The notes under the pieces: generated by a model
What the model was told of the DNA's origin: nothing
Database searches by the model: none
The model's input: the letters and a program-made list of their open reading frames with translations, nothing else
Source of the DNA: Talpa occidentalis
Lineage: Eukaryota; Chordata; Mammalia; Eulipotyphla; Talpidae
DNA length: 64,000 nucleotides
NCBI RefSeq assembly: GCF_014898055.3
Contig: NW_023602073.1
Span: 83,494,678 to 83,558,677 of the forward strand
Direction of reading: 5' to 3'
Position numbers and translations under genes: made by a program
Shown here: positions 10,301 through 22,004 of the stretch, piece by piece
Numbering within the stretch: the first letter of the stretch is position 1
How the letters are laid out: each line of letters begins with the position of its first letter

Positions 10301-13300
10301 ATTTATTTATTTATTTATACAAGCACTGGGGTACAGGTCAGAAGCGTGGGAGGGTGAGAGAATTCACCAGAGCCAGATCAGGGACCAGAGCAGGCAGACT
10401 GACAAAGTACACTGCTGAGGGGAGCAGCGGGCGAGGCAGCAGAGGTCTGCTGCGCCATGTGAGGTTCTCCCTGGCCGGCGGGGAATCACTGGCGCTGCAG
10501 AGGCTGCGGACCACTTTGCGCGCGGCGCTCAACCGCTGTGCCAGCAGGGAGGCCCAAATATAATTTTTTTTTAAAGATATATTTTATTTGTTTATAATAG
10601 CACTGGGTACAGTCAGAAGCACGGGAGGGTGAGAGAATTCACCAGAGCCAGAGGGAAGAGCAGAGCAGGCAGACTGATTAAGTACACTGCTGAGGGGAGC
10701 AGCGGGCAGCAGGAGAGGTCTGCGTGCCGTGTGGGACCCTCACCCAGCGGTCGGGGATCGAACCGGCACTGCAGAGGCTGCGGGCAGCTTCGCAACCTTG
10801 TGCTCAACCGCTGCGCCACCGGGGAGGCACCCAAATATAATTTTTAATGTAAAACTTTCCTTTTACTTTATTGTTAGAATCAACATCATGGGCTTATACT
10901 GAAACAAGGAATACAAGGACATAAAGCTTTATGATCCTGACTAGAAGACCCAATAACTCATAACTCAAGTTAAATTTGATTTATATAGGGTACTTATAGA
11001 ATATATGCCTCTGCCTCAGCAGCCAGGTAGCTAGCTCTGAACAAAGTTTCTAAGCACTCACATCATATGTCAAATGAAGCTTTATGCAAGTAGCCTATTG
11101 ACATGAAGGATAGCAAAAGTAAATCTTTGGAGAGAATCTTCATCTTCCATGTAGTCATATGCATATGGTTTATCATTTTAGAGTCTCCATCTTCAAGTTG
11201 TTTTTGGTTGGAATAGCAATTTCATTTGGTAAATGTTTGTTGATGAATAAATGATGAACAAGGTATGTTAGCTAAATCCTCCTTGGGGTTTTATTGTCAG
11301 ATTCTCCAACTGAGAGTTTGAAATAGAGCACTTCTGAAGGCTTTAGTTAAATGATCTCTCGAGTCAGGGGAGGGAAGCCTGAACGGTCATTTTTCACTCC
11401 TCTGTTCTATGCAACTCTCTTTCCTCCATCCATTGTCTTTTTTTTCCTTTCCGTGGGCATTTCTCAGATCTTTTCCAGCTGTGAATTAATGGCCTAGAAT
11501 CTTGCAAGAACAAATTTCCCTTCTGATTTAATTGCAAAAAAAAATTGTTCTGACTGGATTTGAACATACTATAGACATTTTAACTTGGCCATTCAGCATA
11601 TATTGGACTTCTGTTTTCTTTCTGTGGTTTCATTCTTTTCCGATTTATCCTCAAACCTAGTAAGTTATTTTGTGTTTTATTATGTAGCTTGAATTTGTAA
11701 GAATAGGTAGGGAATTCAATATATTGTAGTAGCCTAACAAACAAAAACTATTGATAGAAAATAAAATGAAATCATGTTCAGTGTACAAGTGACCGTAACT
11801 AAAAGAGATGAAATACTTTCAAATGTGAGAATACAAATATACAGACCAATTATGAAGATGTATTTCCAATTTTATTTGTAATCATCTTGGACTACTGAGC
11901 CAATTTTAGATCCTGGAATACCCTCTTTTCTTTTCCATCCCCTGGGTTTTGCCTTTTGTGTATTTTTTTCTTCACCTACCTAATCTTTTTGACAGCTTTA
12001 GTTGTTTACTCTCCTTACCTGGAAACCTAGCCTCTCTCTTTATCTGTTGTGCAATCCTGAAGACTGCTTCCCACATTTTGTCTTTATTTGTGATACTTAT
12101 TTCTAATCATATCGAAACATCCAATTTCTTTCTCAACTAGTATTATTCCAGAATCCTGACCTTCATTCTCTTCAGCCCAAGTTCTTGCCCTATTTTACTG
12201 TTATGCAAATACCAATCTTTTAGTTTGAAGAATGTGTAGATTCAGATAATACAGATATTTTAGCTTGGCTATTCACCTTAATTATATTTATGAAATTGAA
12301 CTGGTTGCAAATATAGTAAATTTTGTTGTACCATATAACTCCTTGAGATTTAAAAAATATATTCTTCCACTCTTCCATATATTTCTTTCTCACAGACTTA
12401 TGAAGTAGGTATTACTCAAGTTTTTAGAGTATACAAATTCTATACCAACCTAACCATTAAGTCACATTATCTTAATGTCACCCCAATTTGTATTGTCTCA
12501 AAAGACTCTTATTAACTATTGAAAAAAGAGATTCATAAAACTGAAACACATCTGTGCTATATATTTTATTTTTTGGCTTTCAAAGAGTTTAATATTAATA
12601 CTATTTTGGTAAATACACATAAGGAAGGAGGTAATAAAAACTTCCAGATTTGTCTTTTTCAGTATTTGCTTAGCCTGAATCATTAAGATTTTTATCTTGT
12701 ACAAACTCTTCTTAAAATATAAGACCATGGAACTACTCCTTCAATCCCTCAAATAATTCAGCATCCTTCTCATTTCCCAAATAATTTGCTAGTCATTCCT
12801 AAATCAAATACTGCAAGCACTTCTGAAAATCAGGGCAGGTATCGGCAATGGTTATCTAAGACTTGGTGTCTGAGGTAAAACAGGTTTTAGGAAATTAGAA
12901 ATTAGTGATAGCTATGAATACTGGAAATAACTGCAGTGATACTGGGTAAATACCTGGACTGTTAATGAGATAGATCATTATTTTATGTAGCTGAGGATTC
13001 CTTTGGGATGCAAGCTAGGCATGTGTAATAAGGCAACTATTATACTGAGTAAGGTAAGGGAGGCAGATTATGAATTATGACATCTGATGATGGCCTTAGT
13101 TTTAGGAGAAGAAAGATTTTAGTGCATTTTGGGAAAATATTAATTTGGAATCAATGCCATTAGAAGCAAATTTCAAATTCTCTGATAGGAAAAGAGCAGG
13201 GGAGAGATCAGGGATAGAAAAGAATTAAATTATTATGCTGGGATATGTTCAAATGTGGTGGCCCTTAATAAATGTTAGATAATATTTAACATTAATATTA

Positions 13301-14765
13301 CTATTGCTATTAAATATTTGAACTGAATTCTATATGCTTTGCATATGAACTCAATTGATTTTTACCGCAGTCCAGTGAGGTATGGGCTACTTTATAGATG
13401 AGGATACTGAGCTTTAGAGAGACATTATAATCCTAAGTGAAAACCAGGGTGTGAACTGAGGTGACTTCAAACTCCACGTTCTTCTTTTTTTAATTGAGGT
13501 AACATTGGTTTGCAAACACTGTATATGATTTGGTAGAAGAGGTTCACACCTCCTCAGATGAGACAGATTTGCATCCTTTGTCAGAATTGTTCTAGCAAGG
13601 TAGAGTATTTTTTATTGTTTTCCTTATGAATTGGCTAACACGGAGGCTTTTGCTTATCAGCTCACATTATACATTGTGTATTTCAGCAGATAGGTAAAGT
13701 TGCGTGTATTCTCAGCACTGATTACCTGTGATGGCTACAATACTGTTGTTGCAAATAAATGCTGTTAGATTATTCATCTTCAGTGTACTTAAAAAAACAA
13801 ACAATTCAGCATCAATGGGAATAATATTTATATGTAAATATTTTTCAAATATTAAGATCTATAGAAGCAAGAAGAATTTATGGTACACATTTGAGTTTCA
13901 CATAGATTGACATTACACTGAGGTATAGGGATTTAATACCTTGTAACTTGTTCTTTATGGTATCTATATAACTTCTAAAGTCATTACAAGGCTTATTTCT
14001 ATGGTTTACAGTTCCATAAAAAAATGTTTTCCAATCATTTTCACTCCTATGTTCGTCCACCTGTTTTCTTCCTCCTCATTTTATTCAATTCTTTCTTCCA
14101 GGTCCCAGCACAACTATTTAAGAATCACTCGTATTCTTAAAAGCCTTGGTGAGCTTGGATATGAAAGTTTTAAATCTCCTCTTGTGAAATTTATTCTTCA
14201 TGAAGCTCTTGTGGAAAATACTATTCCCAATATTAAACAGAGTGCTCTGGAGTATTTTGTTTATACAGTTAGAGACAGAAGAGAAAGGAGAAAGCTCCTA
14301 CGTTTTGCCCAAAAACATTACACGCCTTCAGAGAATTTTATCTGGGGACCTCCAAAGAAAGAACAGTCAGAAGGAAGTAAAACCCAGAAAATGCCTGCCC
14401 CTCCAGCCTCCAGTCACAACAGCCAAACTTCTATGCACAAAAAATCCAAGGACCTTAAAAATTCTTCCTCAGCAGTTAATGTAAATAGCAAAACAGCTGA
14501 AGATAAAAAGGCAGCACCTCGAGATCCTGAAGAGACAGAAAGGCCCAGTGCAGAGCTCAACAATGAAGCTGCAAGGCCAAGTAACACAGAGAAGGATGGT
14601 AATGCTGAAAATTCAAATCCTCAAACTGTAAAAGCAATGAATAATCTGGCAGAGAAAAAAGAGAACGCATCTACTTCTGAAAAAGATGAAGAAGGTGAAA
14701 ATCACAACAAAGACTGTGAAAATTCTGGAAATACAGTTTCTCATGATGATACCCTATCACAGTGA
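1113..14765 (+). CDS. OGFRL1: OGFRL1, opioid growth factor receptor-like 1 (7 coding exons, 459 aa)
   Basis: Joined exons 1113-1370, 5397-5483, 5629-5707, 8909-8987, 9081-9147, 9252-9397 and 14102-14765 give 1380 nt, which is 459 codons plus stop, with GT-AG at every junction. Seen: an acidic Glu-Pro/Gly-rich N-terminus (residues 1-90); a conserved block at about 100-322 with motifs such as HTYIQWLFPLREQG, AVNWQERFQHLNE and LRITRILKSLGELGYESF; then a Lys/Ser/Glu/Asn-rich, probably disordered tail (about 328-459). Known: the middle block is the OGFr conserved region shared with OGFR, the met-enkephalin receptor. OGFRL1 lacks the C-terminal repeats of OGFR, and its own function is poorly defined. 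The human protein is, from memory, about 451 aa, so the length fits. The start is chosen because MGNLLGG is the family N-terminus. A basic run RDRRERRK at 296-303 could aid nuclear entry (inference). No frameshift or premature stop was seen, so the copy looks functional. Confidence 0.96.
3790..3960 (-). repeat. MIR-like SINE relic
   Basis: On the minus strand this reads like the diverged MIR body. On the plus strand the order is 'acagatggcaaaactaagat', then 'agtgatttgcgtaaggcc', then 'agcagagatatgactctg', matching the reversed MIR core. Old and heavily mutated. Confidence 0.6.
4065..4235 (+). repeat. MIR-like SINE relic
   Basis: Words in order resemble the MIR 3' half: 'cttctctaagcctagatta', then 'ctaataactgctagcc', then 'caatgaaataatatac' and 'gtaagtgctttgtaaa'. 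Diverged. Confidence 0.5.
5397..5483 (+). CDS. OGFRL1: OGFRL1 coding exon 2 (residues 87-115)
   Basis: 87 nt, phase 0 at both ends, acceptor ...CCCTAG at 5391-5396 and donor GTAAGAG at 5484. It encodes GGDSTEASAKPKRSFYAARD followed by LYKYRHQYP, the entry to the conserved OGFr region. Confidence 0.95.
5629..5707 (+). CDS. OGFRL1: OGFRL1 coding exon 3 (residues 116-142)
   Basis: 79 nt, ending one base into codon 142, donor GTGAGT at 5708. It encodes NFKDIRYQNDLSNLRFYKNK then IPFKPD. The acceptor reads TTTAGCAG, a tandem NAG-NAG site. Starting at 5626 instead would add one Gln in frame. Confidence 0.93.
5770..6359 (-). mobile_element. probable solo LTR of an endogenous retrovirus, antisense to OGFRL1
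   Basis: Read on the minus strand it begins TGTAGGACTTTAGGG and ends ...AGTTAGACTAAACA. A TATA box (TATATAAA, plus-strand 5918-5925) is followed about 100 bp later by AATAAA (plus 5816-5821). This TG...CA, TATA, poly-A order is the LTR plan. A 69-codon minus-strand ORF (5919-6128) falls inside and is probably fortuitous U3. No matching target duplication is evident, so ends are approximate. The family is not identified. Confidence 0.55.
6480..6660 (-). repeat. MIR-related or similar old SINE relic
   Basis: Words such as 'ggaacattaggggacatc', 'aaattcagctttctc' and 'ttctttccactgtgccata' are typical of a widespread old mammalian SINE. Heavily diverged; strand and family uncertain. Confidence 0.35.
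8125..8335 (+). repeat. MIR SINE relic
   Basis: Order of MIR landmarks on the plus strand: 'gtatgtgactttaaacatat', 'gatttcctcattagtaat', 'actgggataacattact', 'ctgtgaagattaagctgg', then a 'cccagcatattgtcggta' 3' segment. Confidence 0.65.
8487..8690 (-). mobile_element. hAT-type non-autonomous DNA transposon (MER family) relic
   Basis: It shows the familiar MER pattern 'ggctctgtgggctatatggt', 'tctctattgtaaatac', 'ataaatgtgcatggctgt', 'ttcaataaaactttatcaga' and ends 'agtttgcctacctctg'. The reverse of this end (CAGAGGTAGGCAAACT) resembles a hAT terminal repeat. The exact subfamily was not assigned. Confidence 0.6.
8909..8987 (+). CDS. OGFRL1: OGFRL1 coding exon 4 (residues 142-168)
   Basis: 79 nt between ACTTAG (ends 8908) and GTCAGT (8988). 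It completes Gly142 and encodes VYIEEVLNKWKGDYEKLEHN then HTYIQ, plus two bases of Trp168. This is core OGFr-region sequence. Confidence 0.95.
9081..9147 (+). CDS. OGFRL1: OGFRL1 coding exon 5 (residues 168-190)
   Basis: 67 nt, acceptor AAACAG ending 9080, donor GTAATG at 9148, phase 0 at the end. It encodes (W)LFPLREQGLNFYAKELTT then YEIE. It is flanked by very short introns of 93 bp (8988-9080) and 104 bp (9148-9251). Confidence 0.95.
9252..9397 (+). CDS. OGFRL1: OGFRL1 coding exon 6 (residues 191-239)
   Basis: 146 nt, acceptor TTAATAG ending 9251, donor GTAAGT at 9398, ending two bases into Glu239. It encodes EFKKTKEAIRRFLLAYKMML, then EFFGIKLIDKTGNVARAV and NWQERFQHLN. The split codon GA|G is completed by exon 7, or by the alternative acceptor at 10080. 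Confidence 0.95.
10081..10283 (+). other. OGFRL1: candidate alternative terminal exon of OGFRL1
   Basis: A good acceptor (pyrimidine-rich, TTTTTAATTATAG ending 10080) is followed by DNA in frame with exon 6. The split codon GA|G is completed, then 21 codons run to TAA at 10145-10147 (tail begins VPYKCWTIKPTALKHW). AATAAA follows at 10278-10283, just at the SINE junction. If used it would give about 260 aa, lacking the last third of the conserved region and the tail. No transcript evidence is available here. Confidence 0.3.
10291..10555 (-). mobile_element. tRNA-derived SINE (copy 1)
   Basis: Minus-strand SINE. The poly-A-side tail lies at the left and the tRNA-like head ('ccgctgtgccagcagggagg' on plus) at the right. 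Flanked by AAATATAATTTTTTTT (10281 on) and a second copy of that word at 10556. The body has the 'ggcgaggcagcagaggtctg' variant. Confidence 0.9.
10566..10832 (-). mobile_element. tRNA-derived SINE (copy 2), stacked on copy 1
   Basis: Same family, minus strand, head ending 'ccaccggggaggcac'. A third copy of the target word AAATATAATTTTT lies at 10833-10845. The internal variant 'accctcacccagcggtcggg' is shared with the copy at 52068. Confidence 0.9.
13255..13480 (-). repeat. MIR SINE relic
   Basis: Reverse MIR landmarks on plus: 'cccttaataaatgttagata', 'ttaccgcagtccagtgagg', 'actttatagatgaggatact' and 'gagctttagagagacat'. Confidence 0.65.
14102..14765 (+). CDS. OGFRL1: OGFRL1 last coding exon 7 (residues 239-459, stop)
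   Basis: 664 nt, acceptor TTCTTCCAG ending 14101, TGA at 14763-14765. The first part (SQHNYLRITR through FIWGPPKK, about residues 240-325) finishes the conserved OGFr region. The rest is hydrophilic, rich in Ser, Lys, Asn, Glu and Thr, and ends HDDTLSQ. The open frame also runs back into the intron to 14001, but that part is intronic because the acceptor and family homology both start at SQHN. Confidence 0.96.
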
Positions 14766-14954
14766 AATATCAGAGATCCCATCCACAAGTTTAGGTAAGG
14801 GAGGAAAACAGACTCTACAACTTATCTTAAAGAATAGAAGTCACATTTCAGGTTTTAGCCATCTGTTTCTGATTTCTGTTGTAAGCGTTTTGTTGTTCCT
14901 TGTTTTTGATTTTGGATCACAATGTGATGAATAATTAATTTTAAGGCAAGACCC

Positions 14955-14960
14955 AATAAA
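14955..14960 (+). terminator. OGFRL1: proximal poly-A signal AATAAA
   Basis: CCCAATAAAGG, 190 bases after the stop codon. It could define a short 3' UTR isoform. Confidence 0.4.
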
Positions 14961-17900
14961 GGAATATATTCTGTAACACGTTTAGGATATCTTTTCAAAT
15001 TCTATACACAACAATTAGTTTAAAATTGCTTTCAACCTATCTGGAAATAATCATGGCATATTTGATATGTCAGATTATTTTGAGAGATTACAATCTACAT
15101 GAAGAAAATCAAGAGGATAATTTTATGTGTTGCCAAACCTTTACCTGATTTATGGGTTAAATTTTTTAAGTGGGAAGAAAGAAGTTGATTGCAAGTGGAT
15201 TAACAAAGTAATCTGGATGTTTTCATTACAGCGCCTCAACATGTTTATTTTTGAAGTAGAATAGATGTTCTTGGGGAGCCCGAGTCTCCCAGCCCTTTTG
15301 TTGGTCCCACAGACTTTTTCTTTTCCCCTAAATCCACACTTAGCATAATCCACCATCTTGCCAGTTAGCATGTGCATTTCTAGTGTACATTCAGATGGTC
15401 TCCTATATTGAAATTTAAATGGAACTAAGAGGGCAATTTCAACTGTCTGATTATTAGAATTTTCTTTGATTAAAATAATAAAAATGATTTTTCCATTAAG
15501 TGCTTAAAAACAAATTTTGATGCAAAAGTTCAAGAAAACAATTTTGCTTTTTATGGCTTCCATATAAATTTGGTGCTTGTTTGTAAGTACAAATGACTGA
15601 AAAATTAAAAAGAAAGGAAATGATTTATTTAAGATAAAAACCTCCTGCATTGGCAACAAGGTGGTGGTCCCTAAAACCATGTATATCTCAGTGTTATGTG
15701 GATTATGAAACTAGTACTATTGCTTAATCCACAGTGTATCTTACTTAAAAACACACACACATACACACACAATTTAGTACAGCTTTAAGTTACCAAACCT
15801 TGAAATTGAGAATAGATTTGAAATTCCATATACTCAGTTTTAGAAGCACTTAATATATATTAATAGTGGGTAAGAGCAAATAATATTAATTCCTGTAATA
15901 TTATGACTAATTATTATAAAACAAAACTATGGTAAAAACTTCAAAGCATACATACAAGTATAGTTAAACCAATTAGTAGAAAACATTTTTTTTTACTTTA
16001 TTTCACATAGAAAGGGATTGACTTGTGTGTATCTCTTAGGCTTTTAAGAAAAGTTCTATTCACTTTAGCCCTCAAAGCATTTTTGCAATATCCTATTTTT
16101 TAATCACATCATATCTTCACTTACCTCATTTATCCACATGTTCAGCACAGGATTTTTAGAAAATAAACACAATCATATGCCTTTAGAAATAGGGTTTTAT
16201 TATCTTAAAGTTTACATGAAACATCACAGCTGCTTAACCCTGATATTTTTAATGTTAATGACACTTGTGATATATCATATTCCAAGAAATATAGAACATT
16301 TTCTCATTTTCAGTTCCCATACTACGCCAAATTTTGTTTTGTTTTTCACTGTTTTGTGAATTGAGTACAGGATTTAGGGAAACAATCTGCTTTCACATTT
16401 CAGTTTCTTTTTCACATACAGGAACTACGTGGATCCTCTCACGTGGTGTTAGTTGTAGCAATGTCCCCACTGAGCTTACTAGTTTTACAGGGTTAGAGAA
16501 TAAGGGTAGATTGTTGCATAAGGTTGAATTTTAGGAAGATGATTAATTCCTTTCAAAACATCTTATCATTTTGGAAGCATAATAACATTAACATGTTCAG
16601 GCTACTTTCTAAGTGCATAATATTAAAAATTTGTGACCATATATTAACATTTTACTAAACAGTGGCCAGCTAGTAAAATAAGTGGATATAATCTGAATGA
16701 CTTAGACACTAGCATATCAGAACCCTTAAAAGTAAAAACATTACATTCAGAAGTGTAACTTGCAGAATATTATTCCTAATTGGGGGTTTGATTAGATAGT
16801 GCCATTTGACAGTATTTAGTTTTAAGGGGGAAACTGCCTGGCTCCATCTGAAACAGTGGCCTTTTTCCAACATGTTGTTTTTTAAATGCATATTCACATA
16901 TAACAGTATGTTTCCTACATTTAATCTGTAAATAACTAATGAAAGAATGATTCAGCGGAGAACAAGTGAGGATGTCATTCCTTTTGCAGATAAAAATGAT
17001 CAGCGTCTAGAATTTTTTCTATTAAGAATACTTTGTACATTTAGTAGTTTTTAAAATAAGTGCTACAGATATGTATTTCTGTGTGTCTTAGATATGAAAC
17101 CGTCCTCTGGGTTTGACGCTGATATTTTGTATTTTTAAATTTTAAACCATATGCCTGCAGAAATTTAGTGAGAAGCTGTTAAAAAATGCAGTGAAGCATG
17201 GCCAAATAGCTAGAAATATTATTGAATCTTTGCAAATGTATAGTCTTTATTGTACCACAGACTGCAAATATACTAACTATTGGCTATTGATAAACATTAA
17301 CTTGCATTTCACAAAAAAATAGATGTTATGCTGCTTGGTTATCTCGTACATTTCTAATTTTTGTGTTTTCGTATCTTCAAGATGATATATGTGAAAATAT
17401 TTTGAAATACTGTAAAATGATATATAATTATAAGATATATTTCTGTACAGTAGAGGAAAAGTTTATAACATTAAGCATATCATACCATCATACATTTTCA
17501 TGCTTAATCTCATAACAAACTCAAAAGAATCATGATAGAAGTGAAAAATAGCTCTACATCAAGTTCAGTTCTTAGCTCAAGAATTATTTTGTATAGTTTT
17601 ATGTTGAATTTAGGGTTGGAAACTACTTTTTTTTGAATTTCAAAGAGAAAATAAAACCTACAACTCAGGAGTTAATAGAGAAATTCTAAGATGTTTTGCT
17701 AAGTAGTAAATTATAAATATGAAAATGCTACAATATATATCATAGTCATGTTTTATATTTTGTTATATGAAATTACCTATTCTGCTTCTAGCTTTTATAC
17801 TTTGAGTGAAAGTACTATCTGGTGAAAAAGGAAAAACAGTGCAGTAGTACACCTGAGTTATTTTTTAAATAAATCATTTTAGTAAGTAAACTTCCATATC

Positions 17901-20900
17901 AAACAGTCAAAAATTGGTTGACTTGACAGAGCATATTTGGTTAATTGCTTAAAGTTAAATTTCCTGAGTTTATAGTATAGTTCTGGTTGTATTTATAATC
18001 AACTGAGTAACTAAATCAAGCAGGGTTTTTTGCCCTGTTACAATTGCTGCTCTTCTAAAAGCTTTATTTTCTAACTTGAGAAAAGAAGGGCGTTCTTGAT
18101 TTTGCTTGGTTATACACATCTATGGATCTTTCATGTCTGTTTGTGCTGAGTGGACATCCTTTGTTATAAGAATAGTTTCAAAGATTTCTATTTTTCCCAC
18201 TTAGGAAATCTCCCTTTCTCTTTTGGGGTGTATGTGTTAAATATAAAGTAGGCTAGAGTTAGACATGCTATAATCATTTCAAATGTAGGTGTAGTTGTAG
18301 AGAAAGATGGTCTGGGTTAATGTAGGATCTGGAAAATTAGGAGTGTGCTGTGGATCCTGTACAGATTATTACATGGACAGATTTGTGTGGGTACTCTAGG
18401 GTGACAGTGAGTACTACTGTGCCTCCTCTGTTCTAATTATCCAGCCCACCCAGCAGATTGTGTCCAGGACAGACTATGTTTTCAGAAATCCCTTATTACA
18501 GAAGTTAATAGTAATTATAAATAAGAATGCCTGGAGGTGTCCAGATGTGCCTTACCTAATGTAAATGGCTTTCATTCAGAAGTTTAAATTTTTACTCCAT
18601 TATGAAATCTTACCACAAGGAACTTTCCAAACCATGCATACCATTTATTTGGATGAAATTTACTTTGGTGCTTTTTCATTTTGGAGAGATCTCCATTTGT
18701 GACAATAGCATCAGCTCCTAAAGAAATGTATTCACTACAATGTTCAACAATGTTATATTTGACAAAAAGTGTTTAAGAAAGATTAATCATGTTGTTTACT
18801 ATATTTGCAATTTTTTTTACTATTGATACATGCTACAATTTTCATCTTAAACATTTCTTAGTTACTATAAATAGTATTTATGTGTATTTTATTTCTTGTT
18901 CTTAGGAACAGGTGGATGCAGAAATGGATTTCTTTTAGAGGAAATTTTAAAAGTTTAATTTCAATAGATACTTGGGGGAATCTGAAATCAGTTTGAAAAA
19001 CTTTTATGCCATAGTTTTATTAGAAACATTTAATATGCACGATTCTTGCTTTTTTCCCCAGATTAGAGAGAATGTTCATTGTCACCTTATACTTCTTTAC
19101 TATTCTGCTGAACTTACTGTTTTATTTATTTGTAGGAAATAACTTCTTAGTATGTTTGTTACTTGGAATTAAAGTTTTTATGTGGAGGATACAGTTAAGT
19201 GCTTTGTTTTATGGCCCAAACTCTGCCTGGAAATAGAGTTTAGAGAGGGAAAGGTGACCAAGAACCAGAGTGTGCATCTGAGTGAAATGCAGGCAACACA
19301 GGTTCCTCAGAGCCTCCTGTGGATAATGAAGGTGTTAGGCCCCATTTGACTTCTGGGGAAGGCAGGCCACTTGGACTTCATACACAATTTTAATTGGTTT
19401 TCATCTTCATAAAATACCTGTAACAATTTATTTGCTACCATTTTGTAGTTTAAGAAATTGTGAGCAATTGGGCACCTGCTATGTATATTATAACTGAATC
19501 TTTATAACTATCTTAGGAAACATATTGAAATACCAATTCTGCCTTTTCTTTTCCCTGATTAATCAAAATTCTTTGGGGTTGTACTTTCATAGGTATATAT
19601 AGAAAAGTCTAAATAAAATGATTTAAAAATGAAGTGAAGGGGAAAAGACATCAATGTTCACTTGTGCTAAAATAATCCCTTTAAAAAATCAGAAACCTTA
19701 TGAAATATATTTAAACTATGAAATTTTATTGTTTACTTTTTTAAGTTACAGTGAAGCTTTGGAATAGTTTACCTTAACTAGAGAGGATAGTTTTATAATA
19801 AGCTTTGGTTAAGAAACAGTCCAGTTCTGCACTCATTGGTCAAGGTAGCATTTTTTTCAGTGCTGATGGATTTAACAAAAGATGAGAAGCAGTAGCAAGA
19901 AACTTACCACAAAGTAAGATATAAACAATTACAGGCTATACAAGTGCCAGAATTATTGGAAGCATATGAGGGATAATGTACAAAAGCTTCATGGTAAGGA
20001 CATGCTTTAAGAATAAGCTCTATATATTGTGTCATGGAGATCAGGGACTGGTATAGAAACAGAATCTTATCAATACTCTCATTTGAACCATAAATTCTGC
20101 CTACTCCAAAGTGAAACCTTCCAGTAGACTGACAGAAAAATCAAATGATCAGATACCAAGTTACCAAGTTTAATTTCTTTTGCTGGTATGTACCAACAGT
20201 TGGTGGTTTCTAAACAAGAAGCTAAATTGAGGGACTAGCTGCAGATAAGATTCAGTGATAGACAGTTTATAAATAAAGTCTCTCCCATATCATCAAGGGT
20301 TGGCAGCATATTATTTGTATGGCACTACAATGAAAAGAAATAAGCAATAGTAAAGTGTTAGTGCTTTAACAAGCATTTCCCCCCTTAAAAATAAATGACG
20401 TTTACTTTTCTCCTAAGTGAAATATTGGCTGTTCTTTAGTATTACCTGAGAAGACATATAGCAGGCTGTGTCTAGTTACTATTCCACTTTGGAAACTATT
20501 GTGTCCTTTGTATTTTAAGTATTTCAGGAAAATGGGTGTGATTTTGCAAAGCTGTGTTTTACTTCCCACTTAAGCGCTTATTCTCCAGCAGCTGCTGGGC
20601 CTTCTCTGTGTCTGTCTTTACTGCAGTGTGAATCACAGGATGCTGTGCATGTCTGACAGTACCAATACCATGTGTATGTGGTAGGAGTTGTAACCAGTTT
20701 CTGGATCTGTATGGTACTATGAAACACTTATTTTATAATTCTGTAACTGTATGGCAGTGTTATGCCAAAAATGTATAAAGAGCAATAGTTTCTGTTGCTT
20801 ACTGCTGTATTTTAGAATATTGTTTCTAAACAAATACATTTAGAGTTCCTTTAGAGTAATTTTTTAAAAAACTATCGCCAAATATACATCCTGTAAAATG

Positions 20901-20906
20901 AATAAA
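20901..20906 (+). terminator. OGFRL1: distal poly-A signal AATAAA
   Basis: GAATAAAAGCC at the end of the repeat-free block, followed within about 60 bases by GT/T-rich sequence. Best candidate for the main cleavage site. Confidence 0.5.
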
Positions 20907-20930
20907 AGCCACTTAATCTTAGCTAACATT

Positions 20931-22004
20931 TTAGCATTGTGTTAGAGTATATTATGTTGGTTTTGCATGATTAAAATATTTTTAAATAACTGGACCAAGT
21001 GACTTGCTCTTTCCCTATGACTGTGCATATATTTTTTATGATTATCATATAATATCAACATTTCCTTCTTTTATCCTATAAAAGAAATATTTTGTTTTGA
21101 AGGATGACATCTTATTCACACGTGTTTTTGTTGTTATTGTGAGATTTTGGAGGACAGGTGAGGTGTGTAAATACTTGTATGTTTATTATTAGCTCCCTAT
21201 TTTATTTTAATGCCAGATGAATGAAAATGAATAACAGAAATGACATTTCATTTAAGAGAGCTAGTATTTTTAAAAAGTTAAATTTTGGCACATGGTATGG
21301 TAACATACATTTGAAGAGGTATGAGCCTGTATCCTAAAATATGGCCTGTGCTATAAACCAATGTAACCTCAGTAAAAATAAAAAAGTCAAATTTTAATTA
21401 AAATGTAGTTGTGAAGTTAGAGAGAAGACTGTTCTAGATGTCACAGGACAGACAGTATGGATGTAGATGAGTTTGATATTTGAGTTTGATTGCATTGATA
21501 CATATAGACAAGGAAAGGGTGAATGAGAGAACAAAGAATAAATTTTAAGAGTCAAAATTAAATCACATTGTGCACAATTGAGAAATTGATAGAGTGGGGA
21601 AAAAATTAACCACAGTGGTGAGTGAGCATGATTTTAATTGCAGCCTTTTGGATGAATTGTTTCGCAGAGAGAGAAATGCACACAAGCTATTATGGGGAAA
21701 AATGGCCATATTCCGATGGTAGAAAATTTAGAGGTTTTCTTTTTCCCGCAGGTTGAATGTCTGAAGACAACATAAAATCTTTAGAGAACAGGTATTCTCA
21801 GCATAGTGAAAAATGCAAAACTGAGTCTGCATTTTTTCAAGAATGTAAAATTTAATATGGGCTAGTGTTTGAAGAAGAGATTTATAATATGTTCCTTACT
21901 TTTAAGACTCCAGTGTATGCAAAACAGACAACTTGGTTTTCTAGGGTTGGAAAGAAATCCCAACCTAGATAGAAGATTTGGCTTTAGATAAAAGCAGTTT
22001 GACT
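20931..22004. other. intergenic DNA, nothing recognised
   Basis: AT-rich, no coding potential on either strand. It may include readthrough 3' UTR sequence up to about 21.4 kb, but no feature decides this. Confidence 0.4.

Larger units (their letters stand above)
9398..14101 (+). other. OGFRL1: OGFRL1 intron 6
   Basis: Donor GTAAGT, acceptor TTCTTCCAG. It contains an L2-like stretch near 9650-9790, a candidate alternative last exon (10081-10283), two tandem SINEs (10281-10845), unique AT-rich DNA, a MIR relic (13255-13480) and an L1 3' UTR-like scrap at about 13485-13560. Confidence 0.85.
14766..20930 (+). other. OGFRL1: OGFRL1 3' UTR (inferred, about 6.2 kb)
   Basis: From the TGA to just past AATAAA at 20901-20906 the DNA is AT-rich and free of SINE, L1 and LTR copies that I could recognise, unlike what follows from 22 kb. 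An early poly-A signal (AATAAA 14955-14960) may give a short form. A Pumilio-type word TGTAAATA lies at 16927-16934 and a short CA-rich repeat near 15751-15772. As I recall, the human gene spans about 20 kb and has a long 3' UTR, which agrees. The end position is inference. Confidence 0.6.

Noticed and set aside
14001..14101. Upstream extension of the last exon's open frame
   Set aside because: Lies before the acceptor; the pyrimidine tract and family homology show it is intron.
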